Shown here piece by piece: positions 51,590 to 61,400 of a stretch of DNA of 64,000 bases. This DNA comes from a candidate division WOR-3 bacterium (GTDB lineage: Bacteria > Hydrothermota > Tepidihabitantia > Tepidihabitantales > Tepidihabitantaceae): positions 512,191 to 576,190 of the forward strand of contig JABLXZ010000001.1 of NCBI GenBank assembly GCA_013177935.1, in the 5' to 3' direction. The notes beneath the pieces are model-generated. The model was not told the DNA's origin. It worked only from the letters and a program-made list of their open reading frames with translations, and made no database searches. Each line of letters begins with the position of its first letter. The stretch's first letter is position 1. The position numbers and the translations under genes are program-made.

Positions 51590-54447
51590 CCAGCGCTGCC
51601 AATTATTGTCACCGTCCCGGAATCATAGTTGGCAACATAAACTTTGCTGTCAGCGGAGTTGGTACATAGCGCAATCGGCCGTTGCCCCACGGCGATCGTC
51701 TTCCGTACCGTATTGGTAGCGCAGTCAATCATATTGACCGTTTCTCCATCGTAATTAGCACAGTAAAGTTTATCAACCCAGCCCGCCCAGGTTAGACTAC
51801 GAGGATGATTGCCCACATTCATCGTCGTAACCAGAGAGTAATTCTGGGCGTTGATAACCGAAACATTGTTACTACCGGAGTTGGCAACATAGATGCGGTT
51901 GTCAACTGCGTTGTAAGCAAGCGCCCAGGGTTCGCTGCCAACATTTATCGTCGTAATCACAGCCTGATTGTTGCCATTGATAACGCTTAACTTACCAAAA
52001 AGTCGGTTCGCCACCGCAACATTGCCCTGAGCATCGACCACCAGCGCACAGGGCTGATAATCAACCCCAACCGTACCCAGCACCTGATTGGTCGCACCGT
52101 CAATGACCGTTACACTGTTGCGCGCAAAGTTAGCGCAGTACACCTTGTTGTACACCGGGTTGTAGACCAGCGCAATCGGACTGGAATCAACCGGTATCGT
52201 AGTAAGCACCTCATTGTTAGCGCCGTCAATCACCGTTACCTGGGCATTACGATAATTCGCAACATAGACACGATTATTTGTTGTATTAAAACAGAGCGCC
52301 TGTGGGAAACTACCCACATTGACCGTCGTGAGCACCTGATTCGTAGCGCCATCGATTACGGAAACTGTCCCCGCTCCATAATTACTTACATAAATCCGGC
52401 CATTTGTTGGGTTCAGGCACAGGTCGTACGGATTGGCACCAACCGAAATATTGGTTATCACCTGATTGCTCGCGCCATCAATCACCGAAACACTCGCGCT
52501 GTTATAATTGGCAACGAAAATTTTGTTGTGCAAACTGTCCCAGAGCAACGCCCGGGGCTTTGAGCCAACCGTTACCGTTGCCACTACTGTATCGGGTGTG
52601 CCACCGGTACCTGCTACGGTAAATGTTCCACTTGTTCCTTCGCTTGTATGATTGCCACAGTATGCCCGAACCCGCACCAGGGCGTTGTTAGTTGTTGGTG
52701 GTGGCACCTGCCAGACAAAGCTACCGGGCACTGTTGTTTTGCCCTGACGCGACCAGTCTGTACCGCCGTTACTCGAGTAGAAAATTACCGTTGACTCCAT
52801 CCCAAAGGTTCCGCCCGTCCAGGTAATAGTCTGGGTCGAACCAATGGTCCACCGCGCTCCAGGAGCAGGCGAAGTGACCGTAATTGGCGTTGGTGGCAGT
52901 GAGTCGTAAACAACATAACGCTGACTTGTTCCAACCGAAGAATCATTGCCCAGATAAGACCGGACCTGAACCCGGGCATTATCGGTCGCAGGACCAGGAA
53001 CGAGCCAGGTGTAACTACCCGGTGCTGTAGCCCGACCGTGCCGTATCCAATTTGCACCGTCATCTGTTGAATAATACACTGTTGTTGAATCCGGTGCTGA
53101 AGGACCACCAGTCCAGGTTACGGTTTGATTGGAACCTTCGCGCCATCTGGTTTGAGAAGTGGGTTCGGTGATTGTTATTGCCGGCAGCCCTTCAATCACC
53201 CGGAAGGTCGCGCTGAATCCGGTAGTTGCCGAATCAAGACAGTACGCCCGTACCCTGATTTTTGCCTGGTCTGTGACCGGTGCCGGCACCGTCCATAAAA
53301 ATCTTCCAGGCCGGGTTGTTTTTCCCTGCCGTGTCCAGACCAAGCCATTGTTGGTTGAATAATGAATCACCGCTGAATCCATCCCAAGAAAAGTACCGCC
53401 GGTCCAGAGAACCTCACGGGTTGAACCGATGGTCCATTCTGACAGTGAATCCGGGGAAATCACATTTATCGCAGAGGGCTTTCGTGTATCGTACACCTCA
53501 AACTGCGCCGAGGTACCGAGCATCGTATCCCGACTGATATAGCGTCGCACCTGAATCCGGGCACTGTTAGTTGGTGTCAGGTTAATTGGCAGAGTCCAGG
53601 TGTAACTGCCCGGAGCGGTTGTTCGGTCAATACGCGTCGGCCAGGTAACACCGTTATTACTTGAATAGTAAAGCACCGTGGAGTCCCCTAACAACCCACC
53701 CGTCCACCTTATCGTATAACTTGCTCCGCTCCGCCATCTCGAAGTATCGCTTGGCTCGAGAACTCTAAGCGCCGGACAGACGGAAAAGCGCCACAATGGA
53801 CCGACAACGGTGTCACCAACCTCATCACGGGCAACCACATACCAGTAATAAGTTGACTCGTACATCAAACCCGGGGGGCTGCAAAAAGTGTCGGGCAAAT
53901 TCCGGAACACAATTGCTAATGGCACCCTAATACCAAGATAAACATCATAAACAACCGTATCACCCGGGTCCGGGTCTCCACCCTTCCAGGAAAGTTTCAC
54001 CCTTGCCAGTTGATTAACCGCACCACTTTCGGGCTGAGGACGGCTTGGTACAAAAGGCAAAGTGTTTGCCCTTCGAGTTGTAAACTGGTAAACTGGACCC
54101 CAAGCGGTATCACCAAACCGGTCCCGGGCTAAAACCCTCCAGTAATAAGATGTAAGAATCGCAAGGTTATGGGGACGATAGAAGGTGTCGGTAATTCCGG
54201 TATCACGCAGCCCGGGTGGGTTTCCTGTCCCGAAATAGATATCAAAGTGCAACCTTTCATTGGTATCGGGATGGGAACAACGCCAGCGTAAAGTTACACC
54301 AGTGTCGACATTTACCGCCCCGCTCTCTGGAAAAACCGGCACCGGCCGATTGGGCGGTTTGTCAAACGGATTTCCCCATTTCCGGCAGTTATTGTTACCC
54401 AAGAACAGCAGCAAAATGAAAATTAAAATTAAAAGTCGCCTTTGTCC
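51577..54447 (-). CDS. exported protein with fibronectin/Ig-like domains and a YVTN-type propeller
   Basis: The product of about 956 residues has a hydrophobic N-terminus ending GNNNC, possibly a lipoprotein anchor. Two fibronectin-like domains (about 40-215: PVPVFPESGAVNVDTGVTLRW, RPQPESGAVNQLARVKLSW) are followed by four Ig-like units. Each contains WTGG...STVIYYSTNNG...W..P...ARVQVR (about 225-620). The C-terminal third (about 640-950) is a propeller of about 42-residue YVTN blades of the form VYVANYGS.TVSVIDGATNQVLTTI.VG..P. The ATG at 54447 lies 4 nt past the upstream stop and is preferred to an overlapping TTG at 54468. It is last in the five-gene minus cluster. No catalytic motif is visible. 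Confidence 0.82.
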   Translation of the reverse strand, partial: GQRRLLILIFILLLFLGNNNCRKWGNPFDKPPNRPVPVFPESGAVNVDTGVTLRWRCSHPDTNERLHFDIYFGTGNPPGLRDTGITDTFYRPHNLAILTSYYWRVLARDRFGDTAWGPVYQFTTRRANTLPFVPSRPQPESGAVNQLARVKLSWKGGDPDPGDTVVYDVYLGIRVPLAIVFRNLPDTFCSPPGLMYESTYYWYVVARDEVGDTVVGPLWRFSVCPALRVLEPSDTSRWRSGASYTIRWTGGLLGDSTVLYYSSNNGVTWPTRIDRTTAPGSYTWTLPINLTPTNSARIQVRRYISRDTMLGTSAQFEVYDTRKPSAINVISPDSLSEWTIGSTREVLWTGGTFLGMDSAVIHYSTNNGLVWTRQGKTTRPGRFLWTVPAPVTDQAKIRVRAYCLDSATTGFSATFRVIEGLPAITITEPTSQTRWREGSNQTVTWTGGPSAPDSTTVYYSTDDGANWIRHGRATAPGSYTWLVPGPATDNARVQVRSYLGNDSSVGTSQRYVVYDSLPPTPITVTSPAPGARWTIGSTQTITWTGGTFGMESTVIFYSSNGGTDWSRQGKTTVPGSFVWQVPPPTTNNALVRVRAYCGNHTSEGTSGTFTVAGTGGTPDTVVATVTVGSKPRALLWDSLHNKIFVANYNSASVSVIDGASNQVITNISVGANPYDLCLNPTNGRIYVSNYGAGTVSVIDGATNQVLTTVNVGSFPQALCFNTTNNRVYVANYRNAQVTVIDGANNEVLTTIPVDSSPIALVYNPVYNKVYCANFARNSVTVIDGATNQVLGTVGVDYQPCALVVDAQGNVAVANRLFGKLSVINGNNQAVITTINVGSEPWALAYNAVDNRIYVANSGSNNVSVINAQNYSLVTTMNVGNHPRSLTWAGWVDKLYCANYDGETVNMIDCATNTVRKTIAVGQRPIALCTNSADSKVYVANYDSGTVTIIGSAGYSR

Positions 54448-54451
54448 CATA

Positions 54452-55483
54452 TCACCACTGCACGACAAAATACATTCCTATGCCGACCGCCCCGATTCCC
54501 AGTGCAACATTGCGAATCATATCCCAGCGCTCGGTTTCCCGACGGTAACTGATGGCGTCCTCTTTACTTGTTGCCTGCTCGTAAAGTCCATAACTTTTTT
54601 CTCCCATTATACTGGCAGCTGCACCACCGGCAAGAAATGCGACGCCAGCAATTAACAAAGGTAACTGCCTTCTTGGTAAACGCTGCAAAGTCTCTCGAAC
54701 ATAAGTCGTTTCCCCGACTTTCACCTCAGCATAACCCAACCAGTCAACATACCCTGGTTTTGAACACATCAACGCATACCGGTCCGGTGCCAACCCAATC
54801 AGCAAATTACTCACACCAATCTTCCTGCCATTGGCAAGGACATCAGCACCGGTCGGCTTTGTTTCGACACTGAGAAACCCACGCCCCTTTCCCATTTTCA
54901 CCAGCACCCCAATCGGTCCTGGACTGTTGACCTCGACCAGTTTTGTTGCATCCTCATAACCGGAATAACGGGCTAAAATTGACCGGGAACCAAATGGCAC
55001 CTTGGACACAACCAGTCCGGTCTCAGTTGTTTTCCCTTTGTAAACCCCATCAATCCATATCTCAGCACCCACCGGGTCCGATGTAATCACCAGCGTTGCC
55101 AATCGGGCGGTGATGTTAAAACTCCCATAATATGCCCGGTATCCAGAATGACGCGCCTCAACCGTATGTTTGCCCGGACTCAAATTTTCCAGTTCCAATG
55201 GGGTCGTGCCGCGCTCAACATCGTCAATCCTTACTGTTGCGCCGGAAGGCTGCGAGGTTATCCGAACGCTATTACCGGTAACATCAATCTCCACCCGCAG
55301 TGCGGGCAAAGATGGTCTGTATTCAGGCTCAGGTAACTTCGCCCCGCACTTCTTACAGAACTTGGCGTCATCCCGGTTCACCGTACCGCAATTCGGACAA
55401 ACCTTTTCTGCCCAGGCGATGGTAAATATCAAAAGCAGAAGTAAAACTATTTTCATCAAGTTGTATTTTCTCTTCTCCCTCAT
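54452..55483 (-). CDS. exported zinc-ribbon and triple PEGA-domain protein
   Basis: The product of about 343 residues starts at the ATG at 55483, which has a perfect AGGAGG 4 nt upstream. A longer frame to 55561 would overlap the kinase-like gene. It has a signal peptide or anchor (MKIVLLLLLIFTIAWA), directly followed by a zinc ribbon CPNC...CKKC, then PEGA domains: ITSQPSGATVRIDDVERGTTPLEL, ITSDPVGAEIWIDGVYKG, VETKPTGADVLANGRKIG. A C-terminal hydrophobic pair of segments (about 290-343) ends it. PEGA domains are short envelope beta-modules often fused to kinases or peptidoglycan proteins. A zinc ribbon right behind a signal peptide is odd, since these motifs are usually cytosolic. Confidence 0.82.
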   Translation of the reverse strand: MREKRKYNLMKIVLLLLLIFTIAWAEKVCPNCGTVNRDDAKFCKKCGAKLPEPEYRPSLPALRVEIDVTGNSVRITSQPSGATVRIDDVERGTTPLELENLSPGKHTVEARHSGYRAYYGSFNITARLATLVITSDPVGAEIWIDGVYKGKTTETGLVVSKVPFGSRSILARYSGYEDATKLVEVNSPGPIGVLVKMGKGRGFLSVETKPTGADVLANGRKIGVSNLLIGLAPDRYALMCSKPGYVDWLGYAEVKVGETTYVRETLQRLPRRQLPLLIAGVAFLAGGAAASIMGEKSYGLYEQATSKEDAISYRRETERWDMIRNVALGIGAVGIGMYFVVQW

Positions 55484-55494
55484 CCAATCCTCCT

Positions 55495-56763
55495 TCAATC
55501 TACAAACCGGTAACCACACCGGGTACAGAACTGCGCTCCGGGTTCCCGTCTTGCCCCGCACTCCGGACAGGTTGCCCGCCCTCCTGCCACCTTCAATTTA
55601 ACCCCGTTCTTCGGCTTCAACCTTGTTCCGGCGCGCGGTTCGGTTCCAATCACCACACCACTACGATACTGGTCGCTGTACTCCCGCACCACAACCACAC
55701 TGTCCAGACCTGTACTACGGAGTAAATTCCGTGCCTCCGCTTCTGTCATACCCGCCAGTTCCGGGATTGCAACCAGGCCCGTGCTCAACCGTATCCTGAC
55801 CACGCCGCCCTTCTTCATCTTGGTCCCGGCAGAAGGAGACTGTTCCGCCACCTTACCCAGCGCAAAAGTATCGTCCTTATCTGCACCCAGCTCCACCCGA
55901 AAACCGGCTTCCTCCAGTTTCTTTCTCGCTTCTGCCTGATAAGCACCCACAACATCAGGAATTGGCTTACCCTGACCGCCGATAAGTAACCATCCCGCTG
56001 CCACCGCAAGAACCAGCCCCAACGGCACAATCCATACTGCTGATGAACGACGTGGTTTTTCCTGGGTAATTGGTCCGGTGGCAACAGCAGGTGCTGTCTT
56101 GGGTGGAGGAACGGGCCGCGCCGTTGACATCACCGGCTTTGGTACCGCAGCCGCAGGCTTTGGTTCAGTCGGTCGCGAGGGTGGTGCTGTTTTAACCGCT
56201 TCCCGAGGTGGTTGCTCAGGCGGTACTTGAACCGGCTTCTTCTCCGGCTCTTTAGGCACTACCGCTAATAGTGCTTTTCGAAACTCCTGGGCAGTTTGAA
56301 ACCGCTCCTCCGGCTTCTTGGCTAACGCCTTTAATATAACCTTTTCCAGCTCCGGGGAAATTTCGGCACGAATTGAACGGGGTGCGGGTGGCAACTGCTC
56401 GATGTGCGCCTTAATCAAATCCGCCCCTAATTCTGCCTCAAACGGCGGCTTTCCGGTTGCCGCTTCATAAAGGACCACACCCAGTGAATACAGGTCAGCC
56501 CGGGCATCAACACTCTTTCGCTGTGCCTTTTCCGGAGCGATGTAACGAGCGGTCCCAACCCGGGACACTCCATAATCAATCAAACGCCACACCCCGTCTT
56601 CAACCTGAACAACTTTTTTCGGCTTGATATCCCCATGCAATCGGCCCTGACTGTGTGCATGCGCCAGGTCATCAAGAATTGAAGCAAAAATATGCTCCAG
56701 CTCAGGGCTGGAAATCACCCGTCGTTCCGCAAGCAAATCAGCGAGTGTTTGCGCTCGCGCCAT
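55495..56763 (-). CDS. N-lobe-less serine/threonine kinase-like protein with TM, PASTA domains and zinc ribbon
   Basis: The 422-residue protein starts at the level of kinase helix D. The Gly-rich loop, VAIK lysine and helix C Glu are all absent. The C-lobe is recognisable (about 5-170): LHGDIKPKK at 42-50 replaces HRDLKPxN, with Asp45 kept but Arg to Gly and Asn to Lys. DYG (63-65) replaces DFG, only about 10 residues separate it from APE (76-78), and DLYSLGVVLYE is intact. A Pro-rich linker, one membrane helix (about 240-262), two PASTA domains (about 266-335, 336-400) and a C-terminal zinc ribbon CPEC...CTRC follow. It is probably a pseudokinase sensor. A promoter ends 9 nt before its ATG, so no missing upstream exon-like part exists. 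Confidence 0.85.
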   Translation of the reverse strand: MARAQTLADLLAERRVISSPELEHIFASILDDLAHAHSQGRLHGDIKPKKVVQVEDGVWRLIDYGVSRVGTARYIAPEKAQRKSVDARADLYSLGVVLYEAATGKPPFEAELGADLIKAHIEQLPPAPRSIRAEISPELEKVILKALAKKPEERFQTAQEFRKALLAVVPKEPEKKPVQVPPEQPPREAVKTAPPSRPTEPKPAAAVPKPVMSTARPVPPPKTAPAVATGPITQEKPRRSSAVWIVPLGLVLAVAAGWLLIGGQGKPIPDVVGAYQAEARKKLEEAGFRVELGADKDDTFALGKVAEQSPSAGTKMKKGGVVRIRLSTGLVAIPELAGMTEAEARNLLRSTGLDSVVVVREYSDQYRSGVVIGTEPRAGTRLKPKNGVKLKVAGGRATCPECGARREPGAQFCTRCGYRFVD

Positions 56764-56772
56764 TCTATTTAC

Positions 56773-56800
56773 AGGATAACAACAACTTAAGAAATGTCAA
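56773..56800 (-). promoter_or_regulatory. promoter for kinase-like gene, near-leaderless
   Basis: On the minus strand TTGACA (56800-56795), 16-nt spacer, TATCCT (56778-56773), then 9 nt to the ATG at 56763. There is no Shine-Dalgarno. It lies between the TPR gene stop and the kinase-like gene. Confidence 0.65.
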
Positions 56801-56817
56801 GGATTTATCCACCACAG

Positions 56818-58485
56818 TTATCGCACCGCACCCGGCTCAAAATCGGTGGTTGTCTTTAATAACAGATTGCGCGCCAGCGGCGCATAAGGTGAACCAGGAA
56901 ATTCAAGAACGATTCGCTCAACGGTCGCCCGAAATCGGCTTTCGTCCCGCAGATTGTCGCGATAAATCTCTGCCTGCTTAAGAAGCGCCCGCGCCGCCCG
57001 TTCACTCTTGGGAAATCGAGCAATTAATGAGTCCAGAACCGTCAACGCCTCGCGGTATTTCCCCTCCTGACAGAAAATCTGGGACAGAAGAAAAAAAGCT
57101 TCCTGTGCCACCGCATCGTTTTCCCGGGTTAACTCCTGTGCCCGTTTTCGGCTCGCCTCAACCGCACCAGCGTCAAGGTCAAACATCGCCTTTGCCAGTT
57201 CTAAACACCTATCGCCGCTCAGTGTCAGCACCCCCAGTTCCAGGGCATCATTTGCCAGCAAACTTTGCGGGAATCGGGCATTAACATCCCGAACCAACAC
57301 CCGAACCGAGTCAAACTTCCCCTGATAGAAAAGAACCTTCGCCTGCAGAAAAAGCACACTGTCATCCGGTGATTCAACTCTTGCCAGCACCTGACGGGCG
57401 CTGTCCAGTTGCCTTAAACCGAGCAGCGATGCTGCCAGCCCTACAAGCGCCCCTTTGTCTTGGGGTCTTTTCTTTAAAACATCACAATACCCTTGCGCCG
57501 CACCTTTAAAATCCCGCTTCTCCAGCCGGGCGTACTCCGCATATTCAAACCTTGCCGCAACACTGGTGTCCTTTGCCAGAAGCGCCAGCGCCTCATCAAT
57601 CCTGCCCATCTTACGCAGAACTCTTGCCGCATCCGCACTCAACCCCTGCTCCTCGTAAATTGCCAGTGCCGCGCGCCATGCCCCTTTCTTTTCACACCCC
57701 CGGGCAAAATTTACCCTTTCCAACGGGTTCAAACCTTGCTCGATTATCCGCACTGCACCCAGTTCATCACCCGCACCAATCCTAACCTCAGCCTGCGCCC
57801 TTAACCGAATCGACTCGTCCTTGATTTTACTCAAAGCATTCAATACCCCCTTAACCTCACCACTCCTGCCATAACTGTTGAGCCGCTCCAGAAACTTATT
57901 AACCCGGCGTGGGTCATAATTAACAATTTCAACCAGCTTTTCGGTCGCGGCAACAAACCTGCCTTGCATCTCATATATCTCCACTAACTTTTCGGCATAA
58001 TCAACTCGAAACCCATTGCGCCGCAATGCCTCTTCAAGATACTGTCCTGCCCAACCCTTTTCACCACCCCGCAGGACCGTTTCCACCAACTCCATAACCC
58101 GTCCGGGCCACTTTTCGAAAAATTGCTGTGCCCGCTCCCGCGCCGCACCTTTTTTCTTTAAACCAAGTAGCGCCTCGATTGTGCCCAGAACCACATCACC
58201 GTTATCCGGCAGAACACCTTCCAGCCGCTGTAAAATCGTAAGCAACGAGTCAAACCTTCCCAGTTGCCGGCTCACCCTTACTATGCCCAAAAGCGCCTGC
58301 CGGTCCAAAGGGTTTTTCTCAAGTGTTGTTTTGTAAACAGTCCATGCCTGCTCAAACTGCCCAGCCTGTTCCAGCATCTGACCTTTAAGCCCATCCTGGG
58401 CAAACAGTGGGGCAGTAAAAATTGTTAGTGCAACTATAAGCAGAAAAAACTTAACCGCCTCCCGCTCTGTCTTCTTTTGCCTCAT
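56818..58485 (-). CDS. exported TPR-repeat protein
   Basis: The 555-residue protein has a basic N-terminus and a signal peptide ending LFAQ (about residue 29). TPR-like helical repeats run through about residue 540: GQFEQAWTVYKTTLEKNPLDRQALLGIV, GKYREALTVLDSLIARFPKSERAARALLKQAEIYRD. The last part resembles the YbgF/BamD-type tetratricopeptides that work in the periplasm. It overlaps the upstream coiled-coil gene by 4 nt (start 58485, upstream stop at 58482), so translation is coupled and the two products probably act together. There is no enzymatic motif. Confidence 0.84.
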   Translation of the reverse strand: MRQKKTEREAVKFFLLIVALTIFTAPLFAQDGLKGQMLEQAGQFEQAWTVYKTTLEKNPLDRQALLGIVRVSRQLGRFDSLLTILQRLEGVLPDNGDVVLGTIEALLGLKKKGAARERAQQFFEKWPGRVMELVETVLRGGEKGWAGQYLEEALRRNGFRVDYAEKLVEIYEMQGRFVAATEKLVEIVNYDPRRVNKFLERLNSYGRSGEVKGVLNALSKIKDESIRLRAQAEVRIGAGDELGAVRIIEQGLNPLERVNFARGCEKKGAWRAALAIYEEQGLSADAARVLRKMGRIDEALALLAKDTSVAARFEYAEYARLEKRDFKGAAQGYCDVLKKRPQDKGALVGLAASLLGLRQLDSARQVLARVESPDDSVLFLQAKVLFYQGKFDSVRVLVRDVNARFPQSLLANDALELGVLTLSGDRCLELAKAMFDLDAGAVEASRKRAQELTRENDAVAQEAFFLLSQIFCQEGKYREALTVLDSLIARFPKSERAARALLKQAEIYRDNLRDESRFRATVERIVLEFPGSPYAPLARNLLLKTTTDFEPGAVR

Positions 58486-61400
58486 CGTTCCTCCAGAAGC
58501 CGCTCAAAATAGGAACGAATCAACCTCTCGTACTCCCTGGGATAACCCTGCTTTAACGCCCGCAACAACTCTTCGCGCAAAACCTTATTGCGCTCCCCGA
58601 AATCGTCAGGAAGTTCGGGCAACACCTCAATCCGATACTCCTTTCCTGTCTCAGCCTGCCGCTCCTCCTTAAAACCTTGCTGGCGCAAACTGCGCTCCGC
58701 ATCAAGCATCCGGGACAGGATACCTTCCTGACGCTCAATCAACTTTCGGTCAATCTGGAGCTCGCTTAGCGCCCGCTCCACCGCCTTCATCTCCTCAACT
58801 AACTGGTCCAGCCTGCCGGTTAAACCGGGTCTTTGTCCGCCCATTGATTGGAGCAACCTCTCCAGTTGTTCGCGTAATGCCGCCTGCTGCGCCAGCAACC
58901 TTTGCAACTGCTCCATCTGCCCGGCGCTCAAACCCGAAACCGGTATAGGAATCGGGATACCTGACATTCCGGCATTTATCGCCATCTGTTCCGCGGTCAT
59001 CTGGGAAAGCTGTTCCAACAAACTCTGTAACCCGCCCTTCATTCCGCCGCCCTGCGCCGCCTGTGCCGCAGCATCAAGCACCATCGAAACTGACCGATTC
59101 AAACTCATCCGTGCCTGGGTCATCTGCCCTTTTCCTGTACCAGCGGCACCGGCTGATAGCATCTCCGCCGCACTCTTCATATGGTTGATTACCCGGGCAA
59201 GTTGCTGCACCATCTCCGGTGACACGATAAGTGTTTGTGCCCCGAGCGCGGCCAGACTTTCCGCCACCAAACGGGTTGCCTCAAGCAACCCCATCTCCTC
59301 CGGGGCAAGGTGCGCCGGATTCGCCTTTTCTGCCAGCCTGTTTTCCAGACCCTCCTGTGCCTGCGACACCTTCAACAAGGCGTCCGACGCCGAAATAAGT
59401 TTACGCATCACCTCTTCAGAACGACGGCGCTTTAACCCCTCACTCAACCGCTCCAGATTTTCGGCAAGCTCCTTAAAACCGCGCTCCAGTTTCTCGCTCT
59501 TCTGCAGCGCCATTTGCTGCTCGCCCCTGCCCAGTTGACTTTGCAACTCCTGCGCCAATTGCTCTAATCCGTTCTGGGCAATCTTTTCGTTAAGCGCATT
59601 CAGTGAATCGGCAATTACCGCCTCCGGTAACTCGGCTGCCAGTTTATTTAACTCGGTCCGCAAACTGTCAAACGACTGATTGATTTTTGCCTGCTTCTGC
59701 GCCAGCTCCTCAGAAACACCATTTTTTAGTTCTCGGCTTACATCCTCCTGCGTCTTCTGCAACTCCTTTGCCTGCCGCGCCAGCGCCTCAAGCCGCTCCT
59801 CCTCCATTATCCTTTTCAACAGCTCCAGAGCACGCTCAATGTTCTCCTTAAATCTCTCCTGCTCCAGTTGCACCCTTTCCAGCACCTGCCGGACATCAGG
59901 CGCCCTTTCCCCTAATTTCTGTGCCAGCTCACCAAGCGCCTTCTGCAACTCCTGGGGCAAAACCCGGGAAAGCAACTCCTGCAACTGCTCCAGCCGCTCG
60001 CGGGTCTCCGGGACATAACTCATACCCTGAACCATCTCATCAATCGTTCGGGCAATCTCCTGTTTCAGCGCCTCAACCTGACCGAGCAGTTGCTTCTGCT
60101 CCTCCAGCAAACCCTCCAGCCGCTTTTTCTCCTCCCAGGACAACTCCCTTGACCTTTTCAACTCCTCGCCAATGCGCGTCAACTGGGAGTTTAACTCTTC
60201 CTGCTTCGCCTCCAGTGGTGTTAGCTCCTCCTGGGTTGTTCGGGTCTTTTCCACCGCCGCTGAATAAATCTCGGTCATTGTTGGAAACCGTATTGAGAAC
60301 ACATCGCTTTTCGTCATTTTCGGACCGGAAATCAGGTCGTTGTCTCTTACCTCAACATAGTAGCGCAGCACCTCTCCGGGCAGGAGTCCGGATGAAGAAA
60401 GGTTCCAGACATAGAGCGTCGTATCTTCCCGCTCGCCCGAAAATCTCTTCAGTCGCACCACCTCGTTGATACTGTCCTTGCCGTAATGCAGTGTCAAATC
60501 GGTCAGCCCGTAATCGTCAATACTGTTTATTCCTAAAAGCACCTGCATACTCATCGGCAGGTCAATATCCCGTCCTGGTCTAAACACCTTGACAAATGGT
60601 GCCTCATCCGGCAGGAGCCGCAACTGTATCCGCGCCACCTTCTGCACCGCTTCACCCTGAACCGGCACTAACTCTATCCCGATTTCACCCTCACCCTGCG
60701 CCACAAACTCGGCTCTAATCCGGGTCGGCGTTTTCCGGTCAACCGTCACCATTGTTGTCTCCGAAGCAAAAACCAACCTGCCATCCGCAACTGCTTGACT
60801 CGCCTCGCCCTCAAGAACCACTCGCGTCCCTTTCAGAACGATTAACTCCTCACCCCGTACTTCGCTTTCAGGCAGACGGACGTACGCGGGCGGTTGACAG
60901 CGCAAAACCATCCGGCGCAAAGTCAAAGGTGCGATTAAGCCCACCCGAAACCAGTCTGAACTCTTACCGAGAACCCGAAACCGATAACTCATCCCCTCGC
61001 GCACCGCAAAATCTACCCAATTTCCGGACAGAACGATAGAGCGCTGCGCGCCGTTGTCCTCTCTTATTTCCATCCGCACTCGTTCAAAAACCCCCTCAGG
61101 TTGCACGTGAACGGAAAAGGTCACCACATCGCCCGCCATAACCATCGTATCGCCTGGCGCAACCTGAAACTTTACTTCTAATCGGCACGGAGTGAAACCA
61201 TTTTTCAACCCGACCGCAAACCGTTCGCCCCCCACTGCAATAAACCCGAAAAGTGAACCTAACCAGCCGACCGCATACATCCCACACAAAAATATTCGCC
61301 ACTTAGAAACCAGACTCTTTTTTGGCCTATCGCGCAACAGCTCCTCAACCTGCGCCACCGCCGCATCGCGCAACTCCATTGAATAACCCTCAACGCCTCC

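Noticed and set aside
55495-56763. Kinase N-lobe lost through a frameshift or assembly error
   Set aside because: A promoter and the stop of the preceding gene directly precede the ATG, leaving no room or sequence remnant for an N-lobe.
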